Below the pieces are notes generated by a model. That model was not told where the DNA came from and made no database searches. It saw only the letters and a program-made list of their open reading frames with translations. 64,000 nt of DNA from JACKNG01 sp050184115 (GTDB taxonomy: Bacteria > Pseudomonadota > Gammaproteobacteria > Ga0077536), in contig JBFXAQ010000015.1 of NCBI GenBank assembly GCA_050184115.1, forward strand, positions 1 to 64,000, in the 5' to 3' direction. This document shows, piece by piece, positions 17,910 to 26,134 of the stretch (positions are counted from its first letter, which is position 1; the number at the start of each line of letters is the position of its first letter). The translations under genes were made by a program, and so were the position numbers.

Positions 17910-18142
17910 TCGCCGGCCGCATGCGCCGGCGGCGAGGCCCCGCGCGATGACCGGGCGCGACGCGCCGCGATGGCGTAGGGCGACTGCATGGGCCCATCGC
18001 GTGCGCCGGCGACACACGCGTCATCGGCGGATTATCGGGCGACCACCGGACGGCGACGGCACCAGCGACGGTGAACAGCGCGATGAGGATCACCGCGCCA
18101 GAAGCGGTGAGATTACGGCGGAGGCAAAGCGAGGAAAGCGAT

Positions 18143-19249
18143 GTGCAGTTCATCGACCTGAAACAACAGTACCAGGCCCTGAAGCCGGTCATCGATGCAC
18201 GCATACAGCGCGTTCTCGACCATGGCCAGTACGTCATGGGGCCGGAGGTGGCGGAACTCGAGGAACGCCTGGCCGCTTACGTCGGCCGGCGGCATTGCAT
18301 CGGCGTTGCCAGTGGCACCGACGCCCTGTTGATCGCCTTGATGGCACTCGGCATCGAGCCCGGCGACGAGGTCATCACCACGCCGTTCACGTTCATCGCC
18401 ACGGGCGAGATGATCGCGCTGCTGGGCGCGAGACCTCGCTTCGTCGACATCGAACCGCGCACCTACAACCTCGATCCGGAGCAGTTGCAAGCCGCGATCA
18501 CGCCGCGCACGCGCGCCATCATGCCGGTGAGCCTGTACGGACAATGCGCGGATTTCGACGCGATCGGCACCATCGCCGAGCGGCATGGCATTCCGGTCGT
18601 CGAGGACGCGGCGCAGAGTTTCGGCGCGAGCTACAAGGGCCGGATGTCGTGTGCGCTGGCGAACATCGGCTGCACCAGCTTCTTTCCGTCCAAGCCCCTC
18701 GGCTGCTACGGCGACGGCGGCGCCTGCTTTACCGACGACGATGCGCTGGCCCTGCGCATGCGCGAAATCCGCGTGCACGGGCAGGACCGCCGGTACCACC
18801 ATCCGATCATCGGCATCAACGGTCGCCTCGACACCCTGCAGGCCGCAGTACTGCTGGCCAAGTTCGACACCTTCGCCGAGGAGGTGGCCGCGCGCGGGCG
18901 GCTCGGCGCCCGTTATACCGCCCTGCTCGCGACACACTGCCCGGGCGTGCGCACGCCGCACGTGGAGGACTGGAACACCTCGGTGTACGCGCAGTACACG
19001 ATCCAGGTCGACGACCGAGACGCGGTCGTCGCGGCGCTGGCCGCGGGTGACATCCCCACCGCCGTGCATTACCCGGTCCCGTTACACCTGCAACCAGCGT
19101 TTGCCGCTCTCGGCCATGGGCCAGGGAGCTTCGCCGTGGCCGAGGCGGCGGCCGCGCGCGTGCTCAGCCTGCCGATGCATCCGTTCCTGTCCGCGCAGGA
19201 CCAGGACCGCGTGGTCGCGGCGCTGGCGAGGGCCTGCGGCGGCGCTTGA
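18143..19249 (+). CDS. DegT/DnrJ/EryC1/StrS-family PLP-dependent sugar aminotransferase
   Basis: This 368-residue enzyme begins QFIDLKQQYQALKP, a near-universal start in the family. It contains GVASGTDALLIALMALG for PLP phosphate binding, VVEDAAQSFGASYKG, and the Schiff-base lysine in SFFPSKPLGCYGDGGAC (Lys184). These enzymes transfer an amino group from glutamate to a nucleotide-linked keto-sugar for surface glycan or antibiotic sugars. The GTG at 18143 is chosen because AGGAAAG precedes it at correct spacing and the homologous N-terminus begins here. There are no nucleotide-sugar genes next to it, so the product sugar is unknown. Confidence 0.88.
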   Translation: MQFIDLKQQYQALKPVIDARIQRVLDHGQYVMGPEVAELEERLAAYVGRRHCIGVASGTDALLIALMALGIEPGDEVITTPFTFIATGEMIALLGARPRFVDIEPRTYNLDPEQLQAAITPRTRAIMPVSLYGQCADFDAIGTIAERHGIPVVEDAAQSFGASYKGRMSCALANIGCTSFFPSKPLGCYGDGGACFTDDDALALRMREIRVHGQDRRYHHPIIGINGRLDTLQAAVLLAKFDTFAEEVAARGRLGARYTALLATHCPGVRTPHVEDWNTSVYAQYTIQVDDRDAVVAALAAGDIPTAVHYPVPLHLQPAFAALGHGPGSFAVAEAAAARVLSLPMHPFLSAQDQDRVVAALARACGGA

Positions 19250-19298
19250 GGTAGCCGTGCCGAGTTGCACCCCGCGCCCCTTCCGGGGACGTTCACCG

Positions 19299-20285
19299 TT
19301 ACAAGACCAGCAGGGTGACCAGCACGAAGTAGATGAACAGGCTGGCGACGTCCTGCACGATGGTGCAGATGGGGCCGCTGCCGAGTGCCGGGTCGGCGCC
19401 GAAGCGCCTGAACAGCCATGGCAGGCCAAAGCCGACCACGGCCGAGACCGCGCCGCCGCCGAGCACGGCAAGGCCGACGGCCAACGCCAGGGCCGGGTGG
19501 TCGAACGCGAGATGCACGGCGACACCCGAGAGCGTGCCCAGGGTTGCGCCGACGGCGAGACCGATCAGGAGTTCGTCGCGTAGGAGGCTCCCGATCTGCA
19601 CATCCTCGTCGGCGAGCCCGCGTACCGCGACGGATACGGCCTGGGTGCCGATGGCACCGGCGATGTAGACCAGCGCGGGGACGAAGAAGGCGACCATGGC
19701 ATCGGCCGCGAAGGCCTCTTCGTAGGCGGCCATGACGCTGGTGACGGCTGCGGAGGCAGCGAGGCCGAAGATGAGCCACGGCAGGCGCCGGCGGTAGCGA
19801 TCGCGGAGTGGGGCATTGAAGGCCACTTCCGGGCCTTCTGCGTGCGGCGCGATGCCGGCCAGGCGTTGCAGGTCTTCCATGTGCTCGTCACGCAGGATGC
19901 GGAACAACGCTTCGGGCGGCACGGCACCGATGAGGCGGTTGGACTCGTCGACCACCGGCACGGCAATCATGTTCAGCGCAATGGCGAGCATCGCGATCTG
20001 TTCCTGGTCGGCATCGGCCCGGACCGCCTCGTGTTCTTCCTCCATGATGTCGCCGAGGCAGTGATCGCCGTCGGCGAGGAGATCGTTGATGCGCACGATG
20101 CCTTCGAGGTGTCCATCGGCGTCGACGACAAAGATCGTGTCGGCGCAGGCGAACCGCTGGCCGCGCAGGATGCGCAGCACTTCGCGCACGGGCGTGACAG
20201 CGGTCGCGCGCGGAATGCCGTCGACCATGTGTGCCGCCGCGGTCTGACCGGCGCGGGTCGCGGGGATGTCGGACGTCGGCGTCAC
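19299..20285 (-). CDS. mgtE: MgtE-family magnesium/divalent cation transporter
   Basis: This 328-residue protein has two CBS domains (about residues 15-140: VREVLRILRGQRFA, IPVV-like AVPVVDESNRLIGAV) followed by five hydrophobic segments with the MgtE features VPALVYIAGAIGTQAVSVAVRGL and GLPWLFRRFGADPALGSGPI. MgtE is an Mg2+-gated channel in the inner membrane. The protein is shorter than classical MgtE (about 450) because the N-terminal superhelical MgtE_N domain is missing, as in some short MgtE proteins. The GTG at 20285 is preferred; the open frame continues upstream but in unrelated low-complexity style. Confidence 0.8.
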   Translation of the reverse strand: MTPTSDIPATRAGQTAAAHMVDGIPRATAVTPVREVLRILRGQRFACADTIFVVDADGHLEGIVRINDLLADGDHCLGDIMEEEHEAVRADADQEQIAMLAIALNMIAVPVVDESNRLIGAVPPEALFRILRDEHMEDLQRLAGIAPHAEGPEVAFNAPLRDRYRRRLPWLIFGLAASAAVTSVMAAYEEAFAADAMVAFFVPALVYIAGAIGTQAVSVAVRGLADEDVQIGSLLRDELLIGLAVGATLGTLSGVAVHLAFDHPALALAVGLAVLGGGAVSAVVGFGLPWLFRRFGADPALGSGPICTIVQDVASLFIYFVLVTLLVL

Positions 20286-20398
20286 GGGTGATCCGGATTC
20301 CGGCAGGGTTCGTCGGCCGGCGGCGTGGCTGTCCGGCAGCGGGCGATCATGCGGAAGCGAACGCGGGCTTGCGATGGTGCCGAGTGCGTGCGTCGACG

Positions 20399-21451
20399 TC
20401 AGGCATCGAACGGTGGACGCTCGCCGCGGTAAGCCGGTTGCTCGACGAGTTCGAGCCAGATGCCGTCGGGATCCTTGAAGACGACCACGCGACGCTCGCC
20501 GGCTTCGCCCATGTCCCAGGTCTCGATGTCGCCGACCGCGGCGTGACCGGTGGCGAGCAGGCGCGTGCGGGCGGCCGCGATGTCGTCGACTTCGAAAGCG
20601 ACGCGACTGATACCGAGATGGTTGGCCTCGGCATAGGGTTCGCCATACGGGCCCGGTAGCGTCCACTCGAGCACGTCGATGGGGCTGCGCGTGTCGCTGC
20701 GTACGCTCAACAATGCCGCGGCGAAGTTCATGTCGCCGCCGTGGACGCTGCCGTGCGGCGCGCGCAGCAGGTCGCCGAGCGCGCCGCTGCCGGGCGGCTG
20801 CGGTGTCGCCGGGGCCAGGTAGTAGGCGAGATCGAGGCCGATGGTCTCGCGGTAGAAGCGGTAGCTGCGCGCGAGATCACGTACGTTCAGGTTGCAGTGA
20901 TGCATCATGCCGGCGTAGCTACTGGCGGCGTCGCCGGCCTCGATCATCTCCAGCGTGCTGCCGTCGGGATCGCGGAAGGCGAACACGCGCACGCCGAATC
21001 CGTCCGGGCTCAGTGTGATCCAGCTCGGTTCGCCGTAGGGACGCCCCCCATGGTCGAGAACGCGGCCGTAGGCCGCGTCGAGATCCGGCACCAGCGAGTT
21101 CTGCCGGTAGATGCCGACGTGGTTGGCCTCGACGTACGGGCGACCGACCGGCCGCGGTTCCAACCATTCGACGAGATGCAGATGGCGAGCCGGGAATTCG
21201 GCGACGAGGGCGCCGGGCGGGCGCGGGTGCGCGCGGCTTTCGAGCACCCAGCCACGACAACGGCCACGCGCGATACCGAGGCCCGGATAGGCCTGCGGCG
21301 GGCCGTCGATGCGGCACACCCTGCACACCGGGAAGGTGGCCTCGTAGAAAGCGAGGGCACGATCGAGATCGGAGACGTTGATGACGGTATGTGCGAAACG
21401 ATTGAGGTGGCCGCGCAGACCGTACTCGAGGCGAGTGATGCTCGATTTCAT
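20399..21451 (-). CDS. Two-domain VOC (glyoxalase/extradiol dioxygenase-like) protein
   Basis: This 350-residue protein has two tandem VOC modules. The first runs from FAHTVINVSDLDRALAFYE to STLEMIEAG, and the second from HHCNLNVRDLARSYRFYRE to GIWLELVEQP. The expected metal ligands (His at module starts, His in NHVGI/NHLGI, Glu in LEMIE/LELVE) are present in both. VOC enzymes include glyoxalases, extradiol dioxygenases and resistance proteins; the double module resembles ring-cleavage dioxygenases, but the substrate is not readable. The ATG at 21451 has GCGGGA six bases upstream. A TAGAAT -10 sits about 100 bases upstream. Confidence 0.78.
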   Translation of the reverse strand: MKSSITRLEYGLRGHLNRFAHTVINVSDLDRALAFYEATFPVCRVCRIDGPPQAYPGLGIARGRCRGWVLESRAHPRPPGALVAEFPARHLHLVEWLEPRPVGRPYVEANHVGIYRQNSLVPDLDAAYGRVLDHGGRPYGEPSWITLSPDGFGVRVFAFRDPDGSTLEMIEAGDAASSYAGMMHHCNLNVRDLARSYRFYRETIGLDLAYYLAPATPQPPGSGALGDLLRAPHGSVHGGDMNFAAALLSVRSDTRSPIDVLEWTLPGPYGEPYAEANHLGISRVAFEVDDIAAARTRLLATGHAAVGDIETWDMGEAGERRVVVFKDPDGIWLELVEQPAYRGERPPFDA

Positions 21452-21551
21452 GTGTATTCCCGCTTTGCATGCAACGCGCGTCGTTCCCATCCCGACGGCC
21501 GCCGGTGCCCCGGCAGGTCTCGAGGCTCGGTGCGCGACCCGCGAAGCGCGG

Positions 21552-21557
21552 ATTCTA
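21552..21557 (-). promoter_or_regulatory. -10 element (TAGAAT) upstream of the VOC gene
   Basis: Read on the minus strand the sequence is CCTAGAATCCGCG, the same motif and downstream context as the acyl-CoA synthetase promoter. It lies 101 bases from the ATG at 21451. Confidence 0.35.
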
Positions 21558-21815
21558 GGGGGATTCGCTGCACTCCGCAGGAAGTCGCGCGACGTTACCA
21601 ACCGGCTGTCGGGACGCGCCTGTCGCCCAGTGGCGACTCGTGTGGCGGGCGACGTCGCTGGCACCGCCCCGGTGTAGCTGGCGCTGGGCAATCCGCCTGC
21701 GAGGTTCGGGCCGCGGTGCGACCTTCACGCCGTGCGCGCTGAGGGTCGCCGGCCCGCCGGGGCGGACAATTGCCGACAGCGCCGCGGAGCGCACCCGAGA
21801 TCGCGGCGGTTCGCC

Positions 21816-21821
21816 TACAAT
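21816..21821 (+). promoter_or_regulatory. -10 element (TACAAT) for the MOSC gene
   Basis: GCCTACAATGCGCGG places a TACAAT 43 bases before the ATG at 21865, predicting a leader of about 35 bases. The -35 region has no good match. Confidence 0.45.
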
Positions 21822-21864
21822 GCGCGGGCGTGCAGTTGGCCGCATCATCCCGGGACGAAAAGCC

Positions 21865-22653
21865 ATGCAGGTCGCGAGTATCGGGCGGGTCTACGTCAAG
21901 GCCACGCAGTTTCTCACCCCCTCGGCGGTCGACGTCGACGAAGACGGTATTCGCCATGATCGCGCCTTCGCCCTGATCGAAGGCGACGACAAGTTCGTCG
22001 GGTCCGATGAACATCGGACCTTCCTGCCGCTGCGTTTCGATTACGACCCGGTGGCGGAAAGCCTGTTGCTCGAACTGCCCGACGGCCGGCGAGTCGAAGG
22101 TCCGGCAACAGCGGGCGCGCGCCGTTTCGGCATCGACCACTTCGGGCTCCGCACGATAGAAGTCGCCGAAGTGGAGGGTCCCTGGCGCGAAGCGCTGAGT
22201 ACGTTTGCCGGTCGACCGATCGGTCTTGCGCGTTGCCTCACCGCCCAGCGAGCCATTGACGTGTTCCCCGTGACGCTCGTCACCACCGGTGCGCTCGCCT
22301 GCCTCGCGCGCCAGCTCGACGCGGTCGTCGATCCCGTGCGCTTTCGCGCCGGCCTGGTCATCGACGAGCAGCAGGAACACGCCGAGGACGGCTGGGACGG
22401 GCGCCGTCTACAGGTCGGGGAAGCCGTGCTGCGCGTGCGTACGAGCGTGCCGCGCTGCGCGATCCCGGGTTTCAATCCGCGCACGGGCGAACGCGACCAG
22501 GACGTCATGAAGAGCCTGATGCGTTACCGTGACAAGGTCGGCCTCCCCGACGGCCTGTTGCCGGGCTACGCGACCCCGGGTTTCGCGAGCTACGCCGAAG
22601 TGCTGAAGCCTGGGCGGGTAGCGGTCGGTGACGTAGTGGCATTGCTGGATTGA
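21865..22653 (+). CDS. MOSC-domain protein (molybdenum cofactor-related)
   Basis: This 262-residue protein has an N-terminal MOSC_N-like beta domain (VASIGRVYVKATQFLTPSAVDV, DRAFALIEGDDKFVGS) and a C-terminal MOSC core containing the conserved cysteine in TSVPRCAIPGFNPRTGERD. MOSC proteins bind or transfer sulfur or the molybdenum cofactor; close relatives act in N-hydroxylated base reduction (YcbX, mARC), usually with a ferredoxin domain that is absent here. The start is the ATG at 21865. It is a monocistronic gene with its own -10. Confidence 0.82.
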   Translation: MQVASIGRVYVKATQFLTPSAVDVDEDGIRHDRAFALIEGDDKFVGSDEHRTFLPLRFDYDPVAESLLLELPDGRRVEGPATAGARRFGIDHFGLRTIEVAEVEGPWREALSTFAGRPIGLARCLTAQRAIDVFPVTLVTTGALACLARQLDAVVDPVRFRAGLVIDEQQEHAEDGWDGRRLQVGEAVLRVRTSVPRCAIPGFNPRTGERDQDVMKSLMRYRDKVGLPDGLLPGYATPGFASYAEVLKPGRVAVGDVVALLD

Positions 22654-23114
22654 AGCGGTCACCGCGGGCCTGGCGGATCAGCCCGCGCGCCACCCCCACA
22701 AGTCGTCGAACTGGTTCCACGCGAGCGACGGTCAGGTCGGAGCCAAGCGTGTCGCCCGAGTTCGGCGTGCGGGTGCTGACCGCGCACAGCGGTTGCAGCG
22801 GACCAGTCGGTGAGCACCTGCCCGATGCACGTTGCCGCAGAGCTCGTCCGGGCCGCCGATGCACCCGGCGAATTGTGGGCACAGTGCTCACCGGTTGGCG
22901 CCCGCCTGCACCGTGCCAGCGTGCGTTGGCGCCCGGCAGGGGCAGTCGCCAAACGGGGCGGCATCGGTAGCGACCGCATCCAGGCGAGGACCAGTTCGAG
23001 AATGCATGCACCTGCGCTGCGGCATCGCACGGGTGTCGCAAGCCGGTCGCCGTGTGTCTGCGTCGACACCTCGCTCTGCCCGTTCGGCGCACGGTACTCG
23101 ACGGTGGCTCCGTT
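22654..23114. other. Convergent intergenic gap with no recognisable gene
   Basis: These 461 bases separate the MOSC gene from the convergent membrane glycosyltransferase-like gene. Frames of 80-230 codons exist on both strands, but their translations are Arg/Pro/Ser-rich and overlap one another, as expected for non-coding GC-rich DNA. No clear terminator hairpin with a T-tract was found. Confidence 0.35.
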
Positions 23115-25130
23115 TCAGCGCGACGAGCCAATGCCGGAGATGCCGAAGCGGGTGCCGTGGTCGTCGGGTGCCGGCGTGATCCGCACGACACCGGCGCTAC
23201 CTGGCAGCACGAGTGCTACCGGTGCAACGGTGTCTTGCGCGAGCGCGACGTGTGCGACAGCACCGCCCCGCGCGACACTGAGGGTGCCGTGATCAGGCGC
23301 CGCGACGAGCAGGAGGCGGCGTAGCGGCGTCGCGTCGGCATCGCGCCGTGGCACGAGTTCCACCCACTGGTCGACCGCATCAAAGCGGATGTCGAGGTAA
23401 CCCTCACCAGGCCAACTGGTGGTCGCCGGTTGCCATGCGAACTTGACACCTGCAGCGGCACGGATATCGACCCGCCCGGTGAGCGGCTGCCATTGCGGAT
23501 CGACGCGCGTCGAGCGGGTGGCTACTGCGATCAGCAGTGTCGCGGCCGTGAACACCGCGAGCAAGGCAAGTACGGCGGGGCGGCCCACATCGTCAGTGGA
23601 GCGACGTGACCACAACAGGATTGCCAGTAGCGCCAACAGCGTGAGGCCGAGGACGATACTCGATGTGGAACTGACCTCGAAATACCCGGGATCGAAGCCG
23701 AGGGCCTGTTGGAAGCGCGGTGAACAAATGCGCAGCGCAGCGATGCCCGCGAACACGGCGCCGAGAGCCGGTGCTCGTGCCGCTTCCACGGAGCGGCTCA
23801 GTGCGACGGGCAGCAACGCGAGGAAGCTGTAGTAGTAGGTAAACGGCGTCGCCAGACAGTAGATCGACACCGTCCCACAGACGACGGTGCCGAGTACGGG
23901 ATCGGCGCGTAAGGTGGCGACTAGGCTGCCGACGACCATCGCGCCGGCGATCGCGACGATAATCGGCTGCACGGTATTCAGGTCGTAGGAGGTCAGCGTC
24001 ACCCAACGCTCGAGCGCGGCGAGCGAATCAGCGCCGCCGCTGAACTCCGGCCACGAGCCCACAGCCCAGGTTCGCCCGACCGTTGCGAGGCCGATGGAAT
24101 TGTTGCCGAAGTGCACGACGCGATCGCCCAGGATGTGCAGGAACTCGGTCCACGCCGGGCTGCCGAAAACGAGCAGCGTTCCGCCCAGCAGGCACGCGGT
24201 CGTGACGACGCCCGCGGTCACGTAGCTCCTTATCACACCTGCCGAGCGTTGATTGAACTGCCCCCACAGGGCCGCAGCCGCGAACATCACCGGAAACACG
24301 CGCATGAGCGCGGCACCCGCGAGCAGAATGCCGGCAGCGCGCTGTTGCCGTTGGCCGAGCGTGCAGATACCGCCGACCAGCGCACTCAGCCACAGTGAGC
24401 GTAGGAAACTGCCCGCGTTCCAGCCGAAACCAGCCAGCGGGTTCGTGAAGTAGACCAGCAGGTAGCCAAGCACCACGTCGCGACCAAAGGTCCGCCATAC
24501 GAGGAATGGCACAAGCATCAGCAGCAGCACCTGGTCGAACAACGGAAAAGCGATGAGCGTGGCCCGCGACAGGGGGACCAGGTTGGCGGCCGGGTGAGCG
24601 AGAAGGTTCCATGTAGGTGGCGAGTTGTTACCCAGATCGGTGAGTATTCCGCGCCACAGGTCGGTCTCCGCGTCGTAGTCGAGCAGCACTCGGAGGTCGG
24701 CCAGCCACGTGTCCCAACGCGCCGCCGTGAAGCGGTTTCGACAACCGGAACCGGTCTCCCCGGCAGCCACGGGGCGGGGCGCCCGCCAGGCGTGTTCGAG
24801 ATCGCGCACCTGTCCGATGGCTGGCACCGCGACGCCCGCTTGCGCGAGCGATGCGAAGCCGTCGACCGCGCAGCGGTAGATGCGAGTATGACCGAGCTCC
24901 GGGTAGTACTTGGCGCCGAGAAAGTAGTGGAAGTAATCGTGCAAGTGCACGCGCATCCACTGCGGTGATTGCCACCAGACCGAGGTATAGCTGACGCCGG
25001 CAGCGACGACTGCGGCCGATACCAGTGGTCTCAACCACGCCTGCTGCGCGACATTGCCGCGCGCGAGCAGGATGAGCCCGGCGCCGCCACAGACCAGAGA
25101 CAGCCAACTCAGCAAATCGAGCGCATCCAT
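23115..25130 (-). CDS. Large polytopic membrane protein, GT-C/GT87-like glycosyltransferase candidate
   Basis: This 671-residue protein has roughly ten hydrophobic segments in the first 520 residues. An early acidic site (MRVHLHDYFHYFLGAKYYPELG, about residues 60-80) lies just after the first helices, where GT-C enzymes carry their catalytic Asp. The C-terminal 140 residues are soluble and beta-rich, probably periplasmic. The architecture matches polyprenyl-phosphate-sugar-dependent GT-C/GT87 transferases. It lies 41 bases downstream of the UbiA-like gene on the same strand, so it should be co-transcribed with DPA donor synthesis and may use that donor. The family is inferred from topology, not from a decisive motif. 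Confidence 0.62.
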   Translation of the reverse strand: MDALDLLSWLSLVCGGAGLILLARGNVAQQAWLRPLVSAAVVAAGVSYTSVWWQSPQWMRVHLHDYFHYFLGAKYYPELGHTRIYRCAVDGFASLAQAGVAVPAIGQVRDLEHAWRAPRPVAAGETGSGCRNRFTAARWDTWLADLRVLLDYDAETDLWRGILTDLGNNSPPTWNLLAHPAANLVPLSRATLIAFPLFDQVLLLMLVPFLVWRTFGRDVVLGYLLVYFTNPLAGFGWNAGSFLRSLWLSALVGGICTLGQRQQRAAGILLAGAALMRVFPVMFAAAALWGQFNQRSAGVIRSYVTAGVVTTACLLGGTLLVFGSPAWTEFLHILGDRVVHFGNNSIGLATVGRTWAVGSWPEFSGGADSLAALERWVTLTSYDLNTVQPIIVAIAGAMVVGSLVATLRADPVLGTVVCGTVSIYCLATPFTYYYSFLALLPVALSRSVEAARAPALGAVFAGIAALRICSPRFQQALGFDPGYFEVSSTSSIVLGLTLLALLAILLWSRRSTDDVGRPAVLALLAVFTAATLLIAVATRSTRVDPQWQPLTGRVDIRAAAGVKFAWQPATTSWPGEGYLDIRFDAVDQWVELVPRRDADATPLRRLLLVAAPDHGTLSVARGGAVAHVALAQDTVAPVALVLPGSAGVVRITPAPDDHGTRFGISGIGSSR

Positions 25131-25171
25131 CCGGTATCATCTCGCGCCGCGCGAAGGCGGGGTAGCGCGGG

Positions 25172-26062
25172 TCAACCCGCGCCGGCCAGGATCGCACTCG
25201 ACATTCCGGCCCAGATAACGATTGTGGCAAGCAGCGGCGGGTCCCTGAGGACCGTTTCGGCTGGCGATTCGCCGGCAGAGTGGTAATCGACGAGCCAGCC
25301 GTAGCGAAACAGCCCGAACATCACCAGCGGTACCGTCGGCACCAGCGCAGGCCGCACGGACATCACGAACAGGGCGTAGAACACGAGCGCGCTGGTGCCG
25401 GCCATCAGGGCGTAGCGGTCGAGCAGGGCAACCGAGTAATAACGCAGGACGTGGCGCGATTCCGGGGTTGCGCCGACCAGTTCCTGGCGCCGTTTCACCA
25501 CCGCCAGGTACAGCGCAAGGCTGAGCGTGGTGACGAACATCCACGATGAGACCGGTACGTCGATCGCGACCGCGCCGGCATAGACACGCAGGACGAAACC
25601 GCTGGCGACGACGAACACGTCGATGACGGGTAAGCGTTTCAGGACGCGCGTGTGGACGACATTCAGCGCGATGTAGAACGCGAGCACCGCTGCGAGGTGT
25701 GCGAAGCGCAGGGCACAGAGCGCGAGTATGGTATACAGCACGAGCAACAACCATCTGGCGTCGGTCGCGGCGAGCACGCCGCTGGCCAGCGGCCGGCTGT
25801 GCCGTTTGCGCGGATGGGCGCGGTCTTCCTCGATATCATGAAGATCATTGAAGACGTAAACTGCGGACGAGGCGATGCAGAACAACGCGGCTGCGAAGGC
25901 GACTTCGAGTACGGCGCGGGGATCGCGGAACGCGCCCGCGAAAAGGAGTGGCGCGAACACGAAACCGTTCTTGAGCCAATCTCGCGGACGCAGCAATGCC
26001 ATTCGAGCGGCGAAGCGCCGGCCGCGGCGGGATTCGGCGATGTCACGCATGGCGCAAGTCAT
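25172..26062 (-). CDS. ubiA: UbiA-type decaprenyl-phosphate phosphoribosyltransferase (Rv3806c-like)
   Basis: This 296-residue protein has about eight membrane segments. It contains the Asp-rich site NDLHDIEEDRAHPRKRHSRP (about residues 60-80), typical of the UbiA branch that transfers phosphoribose from PRPP to decaprenyl phosphate. The related mycobacterial enzyme makes DPPR, the first committed intermediate of D-arabinan donor synthesis. Start codons TTG 26086, ATG 26062 and ATG 26050 are in frame. A perfect TATAAT at 26094-26089 would start transcription near 26082, downstream of the TTG, so ATG 26062 is used. Divergent dprE1 and dprE2 homologues next door support the assignment. Confidence 0.85.
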   Translation of the reverse strand: MTCAMRDIAESRRGRRFAARMALLRPRDWLKNGFVFAPLLFAGAFRDPRAVLEVAFAAALFCIASSAVYVFNDLHDIEEDRAHPRKRHSRPLASGVLAATDARWLLLVLYTILALCALRFAHLAAVLAFYIALNVVHTRVLKRLPVIDVFVVASGFVLRVYAGAVAIDVPVSSWMFVTTLSLALYLAVVKRRQELVGATPESRHVLRYYSVALLDRYALMAGTSALVFYALFVMSVRPALVPTVPLVMFGLFRYGWLVDYHSAGESPAETVLRDPPLLATIVIWAGMSSAILAGAG

Positions 26063-26088
26063 CTGCTGGAAGCGGCAAACCGCCAAGG

Positions 26089-26096
26089 ATTATAGG
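26089..26096. promoter_or_regulatory. Overlapping divergent -10 elements of ubiA and dprE1
   Basis: The string GGATTATAGGG reads TATAAT on the minus strand (26094-26089, perfect consensus) for ubiA and TATAGG on the plus strand (26091-26096) for dprE1. The two coding regions begin 27 and 39 bases away. No clear -35 is seen on either side. One AT-rich spot could serve both directions, which would couple expression of the donor pathway. Confidence 0.45.
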
Positions 26097-26134
26097 GTAC
26101 GGCCGCGGCGCCGCGCCCTGATTTCGGGGCAACG

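Noticed and set aside
22810..23292. 160-codon plus-strand frame in the MOSC to GT87-like gap
   Set aside because: No ribosome site; Arg/Pro/Ser/Cys-rich translation, overlapping the end of a supported gene on the other strand.
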